A DNA stretch of 38,606 nt from contig JANQJH010000110.1 in assembly GCA_028281705.1 (NCBI GenBank), forward strand, positions 1 through 38,606, read 5' to 3'. Both the position numbers and the translations under genes were made by a program. Below the pieces are notes generated by a model, which was given only the letters and a program-made list of their open reading frames with translations, did not search any database and had not been told where the DNA came from. The stretch is from Verrucomicrobiales bacterium (GTDB lineage: Bacteria; Verrucomicrobiota; Verrucomicrobiia; Verrucomicrobiales; DEV007). Shown piece after piece: positions 20,001-26,822 of this stretch (the first letter of the stretch is position 1; each line of letters begins with the position of its first letter).

Positions 20001-21551
20001 TACGGTCCCACGGTACCCCTGTCCTCAACCATTCCCATCCACTCGCCGGCGATCGACAAAATCGACTACACCCTCCTCGTCAGCGAGTTCCTCTCACCGG
20101 TCACCTACACCTGGAAAGACCTCGCCCCCAATCGCGTCTACAACGTCTACGTCTTTGCCGCGGAGAATTTCAGCGCCCCCTACGAGATCGATCAAACGGT
20201 GACGCTGACCGGCCAGGGCAACCCCATTGAGTTCACCCAGAAGAGCACGCTCAATCGGGAGCTGTGGATCAACGGACAGAGGGGATCGAGCGACCTCCCT
20301 CTGGAGTCTTATGCCGTTCCCATCTCCTCCAACGCCAGCGGGGAAATCGCCATGACCTTGGCTTCGAACGGCGTGCCCGCCATTGTCATGTCAGGGTTCG
20401 CCCTCCAGGAGGCTCCCGTCCTTTCGGGCATCACCGTCGATATCCGCAACGGCCTCGCCGTCGGCGAGAGCGGAGGCACGGACAGTTACACCATCGCCTT
20501 GCAAGCCGCTCCGGATGGCCCGGTGGAAATCACCGTGTCTGCCGATGCACAGAGCGAGGTCAGTTTGGACGGCAAGAACTTTGCCTCGACCGGGAAATTC
20601 ACTCGCAGCAACACTGATCCCATGACCATCGTCGTGCGCGCGATCGACGACGTCAATGCGGAAGCGGCCAAGCACACCAGCCGGATCTCGCACGCCATCA
20701 CGGCCAGCGGCGATACGGCCCGCTATCCCACCTCAACCGTCATTCCCAAGGTCTACGCCGTGATCGAGGAGAACGATTCCGCACAGGCTTCCAAAGTGTC
20801 CATCGCGGCCACGGATGCCAAAGGGCACGAGCCCTCCGACGATGCTGAATTCAAGATCTCTCTGACATCTGGTCATTCAGCGCCAGCCGGCGGTGTCACT
20901 GTCCACTTCACCGTCGGCGGCACCGCGACCGAGGGCTCGGACTACGCCGCCATCGGCGCCTCCGCCGTCATCGCCGCCGGGTCCAATGCCACCACCGTTC
21001 CCATTGATATCATCAACGACTCGGATACCGAACTTCCCGAGAGCGTGATCCTCACTCTGACCTCCACCAGCGTCGGCAATATCACCATCGCCGAATCTAG
21101 CAAATCAGCCAAAATCATCATCACGAGCGACGACCAGACAGTCTACCAACAATTCCTCACCGCCGCCTTCAGTGAAGAAGATCTCGTCGATCCTGCGAAA
21201 GAGGACACCCTCTGGGGACCGGAGGTGGATCTTGATCAGGACGGACTGGCGACGATCCAGGAGTACTTTCACAACCTCTCCCTCACGACACCGAACAACG
21301 ATCCCATCTCGTCCTCCACCGTCAGCGAGGGAGGCAAACAGTATTTGGATATCGTCTTCCCTCGACGCAAAGACTACACCGGCGTCGAATTCTGCATCCA
21401 AGGGGCGACCTCCCTAACCGAGGATTCATGGCAGATTTACACCGGCGCCGTCGAGACGGTGACTCCCCTCGACGCCGAGATCGACCAAGTCCGTTTCCGG
21501 TTCGATATCACAGGAGACACGCGCCAGTTCTGGAGACTCTGCCTCAATTGA
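17052..21551 (+). CDS. Giant secreted reprolysin-like metalloprotease with Calx-beta-like repeats
   Basis: The 1499-residue protein begins with a basic N-terminus and a hydrophobic segment (about 14-32), then enters an M12B-like metzincin domain almost at once (LRVYRIAVAATGEFTQYHGG at 43). The zinc site is HEIGHQFGASH (186-196) and the Met-turn is IMSYAG (224-229). It is followed by a PKD/Ig-like domain (about 273-390), another beta domain (about 400-496), three Calx-beta-like modules (about 502-615, 817-930, 1126-1243) alternating with two related modules of about 190 residues, a classical Calx-beta domain (about 1250-1355), an EF-hand-like DLDQDGLATIQEY segment and a C-terminal domain typical of large exported proteins. 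The role is probably extracellular proteolysis with adhesion. The long propeptide usual before this catalytic domain is absent. Confidence 0.87.
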   Translation: MSGSRPTRPRKLSRLYPLALAVFAGVVGGAAFINNNHSVGNTLRVYRIAVAATGEFTQYHGGTKAGALAAIKAIVAKINAVYEPELAIRFQLISDAEQNKIIYTNEKTDPYSAGDRAAQIDQNQANLDAVIGSANYDIGHVFGRMAIGSGGLAGSGVGKSGSKARGVTETISPSAANEGFLSVVIHEIGHQFGASHTFNSNSAGTCASNRMATNAYEPGSGTTIMSYAGICGTHDLQSVQDLYFHASSFEQINQYIADHAYAAPYDTVNTGNKIPTVDAGSDYVIPANTPFELTATGADADGDPLTYTWEQLDLGGAWGLPLSDDGNRPLFRSFKPSPNPTRTFPRLSNLLANTIDPGELLPTTNRELNFRVTVRDGVPGGGGVHSSDVALQVVDTGTAFAVTSPNGGQSWTGGASRTVEWRVAGTAGNGINASHVNILLSTDGGQSFPFLLATTANDGSASISLPNITTSRARIKVQGASNIFFDISNNDFAITANSAATGVTFTQSGGDTTATEDGIIDSYEIHLNTNPGGSVTVIATADSQSEISTDGNSFAKAVPLVFNSTAAKTVYIQAIDDGELEGTHPSRISHHISTSSSNTYKSSLVINQLEARILDNDAPRVIGVDFNYALSDPSPENWKSLVLNSVSTSVSDLPFDDGTPSPIDLTLQYDTSGGLSFRYSTAPADSSSKPQHHPNLDEIDGFNSGTAELTATWRDLVPGRTYGVYVLGLDGSADEYHGQSVTIRGSTTLPSFTQNLVKDQLQINDSVGSQNQSLASYEQTVPANADGEITIEIAPMANTDIGLAGLALREILPTEPGITLTQATVAEGGDSDTYQFNLNSAPSGTMVIDIGADADSEISLDGINFAPCQTVTVNTTRPVIVTVRAIDDTAIEGNHASSITHTIISSTSTSYPVGMALETSLVSITDNDSFSPLLGLDFDEQEANTPANWNLMTRNDFFGVQDLKWENGSSSNIDFVSTVFGYSYGPTVPLSSTIPIHSPAIDKIDYTLLVSEFLSPVTYTWKDLAPNRVYNVYVFAAENFSAPYEIDQTVTLTGQGNPIEFTQKSTLNRELWINGQRGSSDLPLESYAVPISSNASGEIAMTLASNGVPAIVMSGFALQEAPVLSGITVDIRNGLAVGESGGTDSYTIALQAAPDGPVEITVSADAQSEVSLDGKNFASTGKFTRSNTDPMTIVVRAIDDVNAEAAKHTSRISHAITASGDTARYPTSTVIPKVYAVIEENDSAQASKVSIAATDAKGHEPSDDAEFKISLTSGHSAPAGGVTVHFTVGGTATEGSDYAAIGASAVIAAGSNATTVPIDIINDSDTELPESVILTLTSTSVGNITIAESSKSAKIIITSDDQTVYQQFLTAAFSEEDLVDPAKEDTLWGPEVDLDQDGLATIQEYFHNLSLTTPNNDPISSSTVSEGGKQYLDIVFPRRKDYTGVEFCIQGATSLTEDSWQIYTGAVETVTPLDAEIDQVRFRFDITGDTRQFWRLCLN

Positions 21552-21644
21552 TCGATCCCCCACGGGAGAATTCCCGCACCGTCCGATAGTTTCGATTGAC
21601 CCCGTGATGGAACGGTGAAGTGTTGAACTCACCGACCCATCACT

Positions 21645-22064
21645 GTGAGTCACACCAGCAATCAGCAAGGCTTGATCTCTCTGGCGCAAAAGAGTGTGGC
21701 CATTCTTTGTCTGTTGGCCCTGTTCGACGCGCCTCTGGTGGGTCTGCAAACCTACGCCTGGATCAAGATGGTCTGGGACCGCTCGGAGTCCATGGGAGTG
21801 TCACAGGCGGTGATCGACGTCGCCGGCGGACAAGACCCGTGTGAACTCTGCCTTTTTGTCAGCCGGGAGCGGGAACCCGATGATCAAACAGGCCTCCGGT
21901 CGGGCCAGCGGACGAAAATGCAACCCATGGCCCTCCCGGACCGGATCGCCATCCGTCCCCATGTCTTGTTAGGAGAACACTCGTTTCCCGAACCGTCCGG
22001 CATTGGAGTTCGCCTTCATGAGTCGCCACCGGTTCCCCCTCCGGAGAAGATCGCGAGAATCTAG
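21645..22064 (+). CDS. Small membrane-anchored CxxC protein, function unknown
   Basis: The start is a GTG at 21645, giving 139 residues; there is no ATG before the conserved-looking part. One hydrophobic helix spans about residues 15-34. It is followed by QTYAWIKMVWD and a CELC motif (Cys66, Cys69), and the C-terminus is proline-rich (SPPVPPPEK). From memory, similar small verrucomicrobial proteins share the aromatic-rich segment, the CxLC motif and the proline-rich end, but I cannot search. The CxxC pair could bind metal or be redox active. It precedes the beta-barrel gene by 172 bp on the same strand, and together they may form a metal-handling pair; that is inference. Confidence 0.6.
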   Translation: MSHTSNQQGLISLAQKSVAILCLLALFDAPLVGLQTYAWIKMVWDRSESMGVSQAVIDVAGGQDPCELCLFVSREREPDDQTGLRSGQRTKMQPMALPDRIAIRPHVLLGEHSFPEPSGIGVRLHESPPVPPPEKIARI

Positions 22065-22236
22065 CCAGATCCATTTTCTCCGGGCACTCATCCACTGAGG
22101 CCTTCGCCGGACCGTGCGCTTCCGGCACGCCACGGAAATGGACACTCCTCGCGCCAAACACTAACACTAGCGCCGATTTCGCAATCCGCTCCGGCGCCGC
22201 TCTATTCTTATTAACATAATCACCTTTTTTCATTCC

Positions 22237-23319
22237 ATGAAATTCCGTTTCATCACCACTTCACTATCACTCACCCATCTAGCCACTTCATTTCTCCTCG
22301 CCGGCCCCGGCGACACCACCGCTCCACCACCCCTGGTGACCCTGGCCAATGAAGCTCCTGTGGATCTTTGGTCCTCGGCACGGCCCGACGGCCACGCGCC
22401 CATCGGCGTCATGGCCGACCACAGCCACGGACGCGGCGAATGGATGCTCTCCTATCGCTACGTCTACATGCCCATGGAGCAGAACTACGATGGCTGTTCG
22501 CGCATCGGAGACGCCGAAATCATCTCACCAGGCGGTGAGGGCTTTCTCGTCACCCCGCAATGGATGGACATGGAGATGCACATGTTCGGCCTCATGTACG
22601 CCCCCACGGATCATCTCACCATGATGCTCATGCTTCCCTATGCCCGGAAAGAAATGGGGCATCTGCGGAGGGACGGCGTCGAGTTCGTCACGGAATCCGA
22701 GGGCTGGGGCGATCTCAAGCTAACAGGTATCCACGAGCTCTACCACGGCCCCGGCCGGGCGCTCCTCCTCAACCTCGGGTTGAGTTTTCCCACCGGATCC
22801 ATCGACGAAGAGGATGAGATTCCCGGCCTCGGCCAGACGCGCCTGCCCTATCCCATGCAAATCGGTTCCGGCACCTGGGATCTCCTGCCCGGGATCACCT
22901 ACCTCGAGCAACAGGGCGATTGGTCGTGGGGCGCTCAGCTCTCGGGCGTTCTCCGGCTGGGGCGAAACGACGAAGGCTACAGCCTCGGGGAAACCGGCCA
23001 ACTCACGGCCTGGGGCGCCTACCGGGTGAATGACTCGGTGAGCACGTCGCTACGCCTCACCGGACGCGCCTGGGGAAACATCGATGGTCACGACGACGAT
23101 CTCCGAGTCCCTTCGACGGTGGTCCCCACCGCCGATCCCGACCTCCGGGGCGGCCGGCAGATCGATCTCTCCTGGGGAGTGAATTTCTACATGCGATCCG
23201 GCGTTCTCAAAGGGCAGCGCCTCGCGGTGGAAGCCGGCCTCCCCATCTATCGCGATCTCGATGGACCTCAACTGACCCCCGAATGGCAGCTCACCCTGGG
23301 CTGGCAGTGGGCCTTTTAA
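22237..23319 (+). CDS. Outer-membrane beta-barrel protein, metal-associated transporter-like
   Basis: The 360-residue protein has a signal peptide (about 1-22) and ends in WQWAF, with a terminal aromatic as expected for an outer-membrane barrel. The body shows many alternating amphipathic strands. Recognisable stretches are GEWMLSYRYVYMPM, MEMHMFGLMYAPTDHLT, LGLSFPTGSIDEEDEIPG, and PMQIGSGTWDLLPGITYL. These match a family annotated simply as transporter, often found near copper or heavy-metal efflux genes in other bacteria. The N-terminal third is rich in Met and His. The exact substrate is unknown. A strong terminator follows. Confidence 0.75.
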   Translation: MKFRFITTSLSLTHLATSFLLAGPGDTTAPPPLVTLANEAPVDLWSSARPDGHAPIGVMADHSHGRGEWMLSYRYVYMPMEQNYDGCSRIGDAEIISPGGEGFLVTPQWMDMEMHMFGLMYAPTDHLTMMLMLPYARKEMGHLRRDGVEFVTESEGWGDLKLTGIHELYHGPGRALLLNLGLSFPTGSIDEEDEIPGLGQTRLPYPMQIGSGTWDLLPGITYLEQQGDWSWGAQLSGVLRLGRNDEGYSLGETGQLTAWGAYRVNDSVSTSLRLTGRAWGNIDGHDDDLRVPSTVVPTADPDLRGGRQIDLSWGVNFYMRSGVLKGQRLAVEAGLPIYRDLDGPQLTPEWQLTLGWQWAF

Positions 23320-23360
23320 TCGAGGGAACCATTACAAGAACCCCCCTCCTCCTTTCCACG

Positions 23361-23403
23361 GACCGCGCCGGAGCAGACCCGGCGCGGTCTTTCTTTTTCT
23401 TCT
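23361..23403 (+). terminator. Strong rho-independent terminator
   Basis: GACCGCGCCGG (23361-23371) and CCGGCGCGGTC (23379-23389) make a perfect 11-bp stem with a seven-base loop. It is followed by the T-rich run TTTCTTTTTCTTCT. It lies 42 bp after the beta-barrel stop codon and before the CE15 gene, so it ends the upstream unit. Confidence 0.92.
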
Positions 23404-23463
23404 CCAGTCACACCGATTCGTACTCGCCAAGGCCAGCTGCAGACGCTCAGAGTTCCCAGGCCT

Positions 23464-24705
23464 ATGAAAGCCACGATCGCCCTACTTGCCTTCCTCACGG
23501 TTGGTCTCGCCAGCGTCGCTGCCCGGGAACCCAAGGAATACGACCGCGACGTCAATTACGATGAAGCCCGGCTGCCCAAGTATGACTTGCCGCCGTTGCT
23601 CGTCACGCCGGAGGGAAAGAAAATCACCTCGCCGGAGGAATGGCATCAGGTTCGAAGACCGCAGATCCTCGCACTCTTCAGCAATCTCATCTACGGAAAG
23701 GTACCGCAGCCGGCAGCGGCGATCGAACAGTCCTATGAAGTCGTGAAGACCGACCCCGAGTTCATGGAGGGCAAGGCCACGCGGAAAGACGTCAAGATTC
23801 GTTTCTCCAACGATCGCGGGGAAGTCGAGATGCACTTCCTCGTCTTCGTCCCTAACCAAGCCGAAAAACCGGTCCCGGCTTTTCTCAAGCACAGCTTCAA
23901 CAACACCCAATCCAAGGATTTCGACGCCTCCGCCATCCGTCCCGGAAAGCTGAGGAACGGATGGCCGTTGGGCGATTTCTTCGATCGCGGCTACGGCTTC
24001 TGCGCCGTCTATCAGCAAGACCTCGTGGGGCACAACGAAACCGAGTTCCTCAAAGGCATCCACAAGCTCTTCTACCCCGAGGGACAGAGTTTCCCCAAGG
24101 CCCATGAGTGGGGAGTGCTCTCCGCCGTCGCCTGGGGCGCGATGCGAGCCATGGACTATTTGGAAACGGACGACGACATCGATGCCACGCGCATTGCCAT
24201 CATGGGCCATTCCAAGATGGGCAAGGCCACGCTCTGGACCGCGGCCCAGGACGAGCGGATCGCGCTCGCCATCTCGGCCCAGTCCGGCTGCGCCGGCGCC
24301 GCTATCTGGCGCCGCAAATCGGGCGAAACCCTGAAGAAAATGGTCACGCGATTCCCCTACTGGCTCTGCCGCAACGCCTGGAAATTCGTCGAGCAAGAGG
24401 ACGATCTCCCCGTGGATCAACACATGCTTCTCGCCTGCATCGCCCCCCGCCCGGTCTACGTCCATAGCAGTATCGACGACACCTGGGCCGATAGTCGGGG
24501 CGAGTATCTCTCCGCCTACCACGCCAGCGAGGTCTACCGCTTGTTAGGCAAGAAGGGACTGGAAAACGAGGCATCCCCCGAACCGGGCGAACCCATCATC
24601 GAAAGTGATGTCGGCTACCACACCCGCGAGGGCGGGCATTCCATCGATCCCTATGACTGGGAGCGGTTCCTGGATTTCGCAGATTATCACTTGAAAAACG
24701 ACTAG
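23464..24705 (+). CDS. CE15-family glucuronoyl esterase-like protein, secreted
   Basis: The 413-residue protein has a signal peptide (about 1-20). It resembles bacterial carbohydrate esterase family 15, which cleaves ester links between lignin and glucuronic acid side chains of xylan. The nucleophile is Ser250 in MGHSKMGK; the family motif is G-H/C-S-R-x-G-K, so an Arg is replaced by Lys here. The downstream QSGCAGAAIWRR segment and the catalytic His392 in REGGHSIDPYDW fit the fold. It is followed after 10 bp by a dehydrogenase gene and is probably co-transcribed with it. The fold is confident; the exact substrate is not. Confidence 0.85.
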   Translation: MKATIALLAFLTVGLASVAAREPKEYDRDVNYDEARLPKYDLPPLLVTPEGKKITSPEEWHQVRRPQILALFSNLIYGKVPQPAAAIEQSYEVVKTDPEFMEGKATRKDVKIRFSNDRGEVEMHFLVFVPNQAEKPVPAFLKHSFNNTQSKDFDASAIRPGKLRNGWPLGDFFDRGYGFCAVYQQDLVGHNETEFLKGIHKLFYPEGQSFPKAHEWGVLSAVAWGAMRAMDYLETDDDIDATRIAIMGHSKMGKATLWTAAQDERIALAISAQSGCAGAAIWRRKSGETLKKMVTRFPYWLCRNAWKFVEQEDDLPVDQHMLLACIAPRPVYVHSSIDDTWADSRGEYLSAYHASEVYRLLGKKGLENEASPEPGEPIIESDVGYHTREGGHSIDPYDWERFLDFADYHLKND

Positions 24706-24715
24706 CGCCCGAGGC

Positions 24716-25606
24716 ATGAAAAGAGTTGGATTCGTTGGATTGGGCGACATGGGAATGGCCATGGCCCTAAACCTCATCAAAGAGGGATTCGAGGTGCGCG
24801 GCTACGACCTCCGCGAGGAGCGCCTGGACATGCTGGAAAAGGCCGGCGGCCACCGCGCCGCCTCCGCCGGCGCCACCGGGGAAAAGGCCGACGCCGTCTT
24901 CATCATGGTCATGACCGGCCAACAAGCCTGGGACGTCGTCTGTGGCGAGGACGGTCTGCTCAAGACCATGCCATCGGGGTCCACCATCATCCTCACGGCC
25001 ACGATCAAACCGGCTGAAGCGCGAGCCCTCGTCGCACCCGTCGCCGATGCCGGCATCCACCTCATCGATTCCCCGGTGAGCGGCGGCAAAGGCGGCGCCG
25101 ACAGCGGCACCCTCACACTGATGTCTGCCAGCCCCCAACCCGTTTTCCAGGCCAACCAGGATGTCATGCAAGCCGTGGGAGAGAAGATCTTCCACGTGGG
25201 CGAGGACATCGGCATCGGTCAGACGGTCAAGGCCTCCCTTCAGGCCCTCATCGGATCGACCTTCACCGCCATCTTCGAATCGCTCGTCCTCGGCAGCAAG
25301 GCGGGCGTCGATGGCAAAGTCCTGCACGAGGTCTTCACCGCCAGCGGCGTTGGCAGCCCTCTCCTGGCGAACTGCTCCAAACTCATCATGGACCGCGCCT
25401 TCAAGGGAACGGGAAGCCAGATTGGAACCATGTACAAGGACATGGGCATCAGCATGGACATGGCCAAGGAAAATGGCTGTGCCATGTTCACCGCCGCCGC
25501 GGCCTACGAACTCTTTCGCTCGGGAATCTCCCTCTTCCCCGAGGAAGACAACTGGTCCATCGTCAAACTGCTCGAGCAGATCGCCGACACCGAGGTGCGC
25601 TGGTGA
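24716..25606 (+). CDS. 3-hydroxyisobutyrate dehydrogenase-family NAD(P)-dependent oxidoreductase
   Basis: The 296-residue protein has the family layout: an N-terminal Rossmann domain starting GFVGLGDMG (5-13), the substrate-binding SPVSGGKGGADSGTLTLM, and the catalytic lysine Lys172 in GIGQTVKASLQAL, followed by an all-helical domain with KAGVDG and YKDMGISMD. Family members act on 3-hydroxyisobutyrate, tartronate semialdehyde, threonate or related beta-hydroxy acids. GAGG precedes the ATG as a ribosome binding site. The position 10 bp after the CE15 gene suggests a role in the breakdown of sugar acids, but this is inference. Confidence 0.88.
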   Translation: MKRVGFVGLGDMGMAMALNLIKEGFEVRGYDLREERLDMLEKAGGHRAASAGATGEKADAVFIMVMTGQQAWDVVCGEDGLLKTMPSGSTIILTATIKPAEARALVAPVADAGIHLIDSPVSGGKGGADSGTLTLMSASPQPVFQANQDVMQAVGEKIFHVGEDIGIGQTVKASLQALIGSTFTAIFESLVLGSKAGVDGKVLHEVFTASGVGSPLLANCSKLIMDRAFKGTGSQIGTMYKDMGISMDMAKENGCAMFTAAAAYELFRSGISLFPEEDNWSIVKLLEQIADTEVRW

Positions 25607-25632
25607 GCCTGTTCATCCCCCGCTGAGCCTAA

Positions 25633-26727
25633 CTATTGGCGCTTCAATTGCAGGGTGGCCTTCTGCCGGGCACTTTCCGACAAGCCGCTCCCGGGCAGCC
25701 AAGCCAGAAGCTCGTCCGGATTGCGCGAGGCCCATTCATTGGCTATTTGCAACAGACCTTCCTCGCGCAAAGCGCTGTCGTTGATCAGTTGGGCCCATGC
25801 GGTGATCGCTTTCAAATCTTCACTCGCCAGAACCCGAACGTGCGCCGCAATCGCGTGATCACGGGCCGTGGACTCTGGCATCGCCGCCAGGTATTTTCCG
25901 GCGCTCACACTGTCCATGCGAGACCATTCGGTCAGGGCGACGTTGATCGAACGCTTCATTGTTCCTTGGTTCGCCACGGAGGCCGTCCAATCGGCGGCGG
26001 CGGCGGGACTGACGCGTGACCACCGCAACGCGATTTCATCCATGGCCGTGTTTTTCATGGAGCCCTCCGGAAGTTTCGAGGCCCACTCTGCCGCCATCGC
26101 TGGATCACGCCTCACCTGTTCCAACGCGATGCTTCGAGCGAATCGATCCATTCCAGCCATTCCAGCCGATCTTCGATTGCTCAATACATATTCTGTCGCC
26201 GCATCAGGATCGTGTCGAGCCCAGCCATCGACGAGTGCCCAGTTGTAGAGCAAACGTTCCGCCGGCTTCAGTTTCGCTTCGATCCAAGCCTTGGCAGCGT
26301 TCGGGTCCTTGCTCGCCCAACCGGCAAAGGCTTGTGACAAAGCAGGAACTTTCGCCACGCTATGGTTGCCCATGATGAAGTCCACCGTGGCCTCACCATC
26401 GAGCGCGCCCCAAGCGTAACTGAACAATGACTGGCGTTCTTTCACTTCCGCCAGTTCGCCAGGGGTATTCCACAAGAGTTGTGCAGCCTCGAGAGCCTCG
26501 TCTGCTTTCATCTTCTCGAGATAACTCAAGAAACCCTTTCGAAAGGTAATCGGGTTGGAATCGCTGAGAATCTCCCGGAAAGAGCGGTCCTCCACGGCTT
26601 CTCTCCGAGAGGAAGCGGTGCCTTGCGGCGATTCTGGCTGGGGTGCGGAATGCCGGCCCAGGTAGTAGGTACCCACGAGGGCGGCGCCGATCGAGAAGAC
26701 TGCGGTGGCGATTCGAAGTGATTTCAT
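25633..26727 (-). CDS. Secreted helical-repeat protein of unknown function
   Basis: The 364-residue protein starts with a signal peptide or membrane anchor (about 4-24) and then a short linker rich in Ser and Pro. The body is made of about seven loosely conserved helical units of about 33 residues, each with a W-A-x-x-D/N-P-x-A-A-x-x-W-like pattern (for example GWASKDPNAAKAWIEAKL and EWASRNPDELLAWLPGSG). This suggests an alpha-solenoid similar in spirit to TPR/Sel1 proteins. No catalytic motif is seen. From memory, proteins of this pattern are common in Verrucomicrobiota, but I know no assigned function. It lies downstream of the thrombospondin-repeat gene on the same strand. Confidence 0.75.
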   Translation of the reverse strand: MKSLRIATAVFSIGAALVGTYYLGRHSAPQPESPQGTASSRREAVEDRSFREILSDSNPITFRKGFLSYLEKMKADEALEAAQLLWNTPGELAEVKERQSLFSYAWGALDGEATVDFIMGNHSVAKVPALSQAFAGWASKDPNAAKAWIEAKLKPAERLLYNWALVDGWARHDPDAATEYVLSNRRSAGMAGMDRFARSIALEQVRRDPAMAAEWASKLPEGSMKNTAMDEIALRWSRVSPAAAADWTASVANQGTMKRSINVALTEWSRMDSVSAGKYLAAMPESTARDHAIAAHVRVLASEDLKAITAWAQLINDSALREEGLLQIANEWASRNPDELLAWLPGSGLSESARQKATLQLKRQ

Positions 26728-26763
26728 TTTACAATGTCAGGGGGATGGAGTTTGGCGCCAAGC

Positions 26764-26787
26764 GGGCGCCGCCTTTCGGCGGCGCCC
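26764..26787 (-). terminator. Perfect 10-bp GC hairpin after the thrombospondin-repeat gene
   Basis: GGGCGCCGCC (26764-26773) pairs perfectly with GGCGGCGCCC (26778-26787) around a four-base loop. It sits 35 bp past the stop codon of the leftward repeat-protein gene and 37 bp before the start of the next leftward gene. There is no T-tract on the minus strand. A second palindrome, TTGGCGCCAA, follows at 26752-26761. It is likely a terminator or a processing/stability hairpin. Confidence 0.6.
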
Positions 26788-26822
26788 TTGATTCTGATTG
26801 GTTTCAGAGGACGAGACTTCGC

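Noticed and set aside
25607-25632. Terminator between the dehydrogenase-like gene and the helical-repeat gene
   Set aside because: The gap of 26 bp has no hairpin or T-tract that I can pair convincingly.
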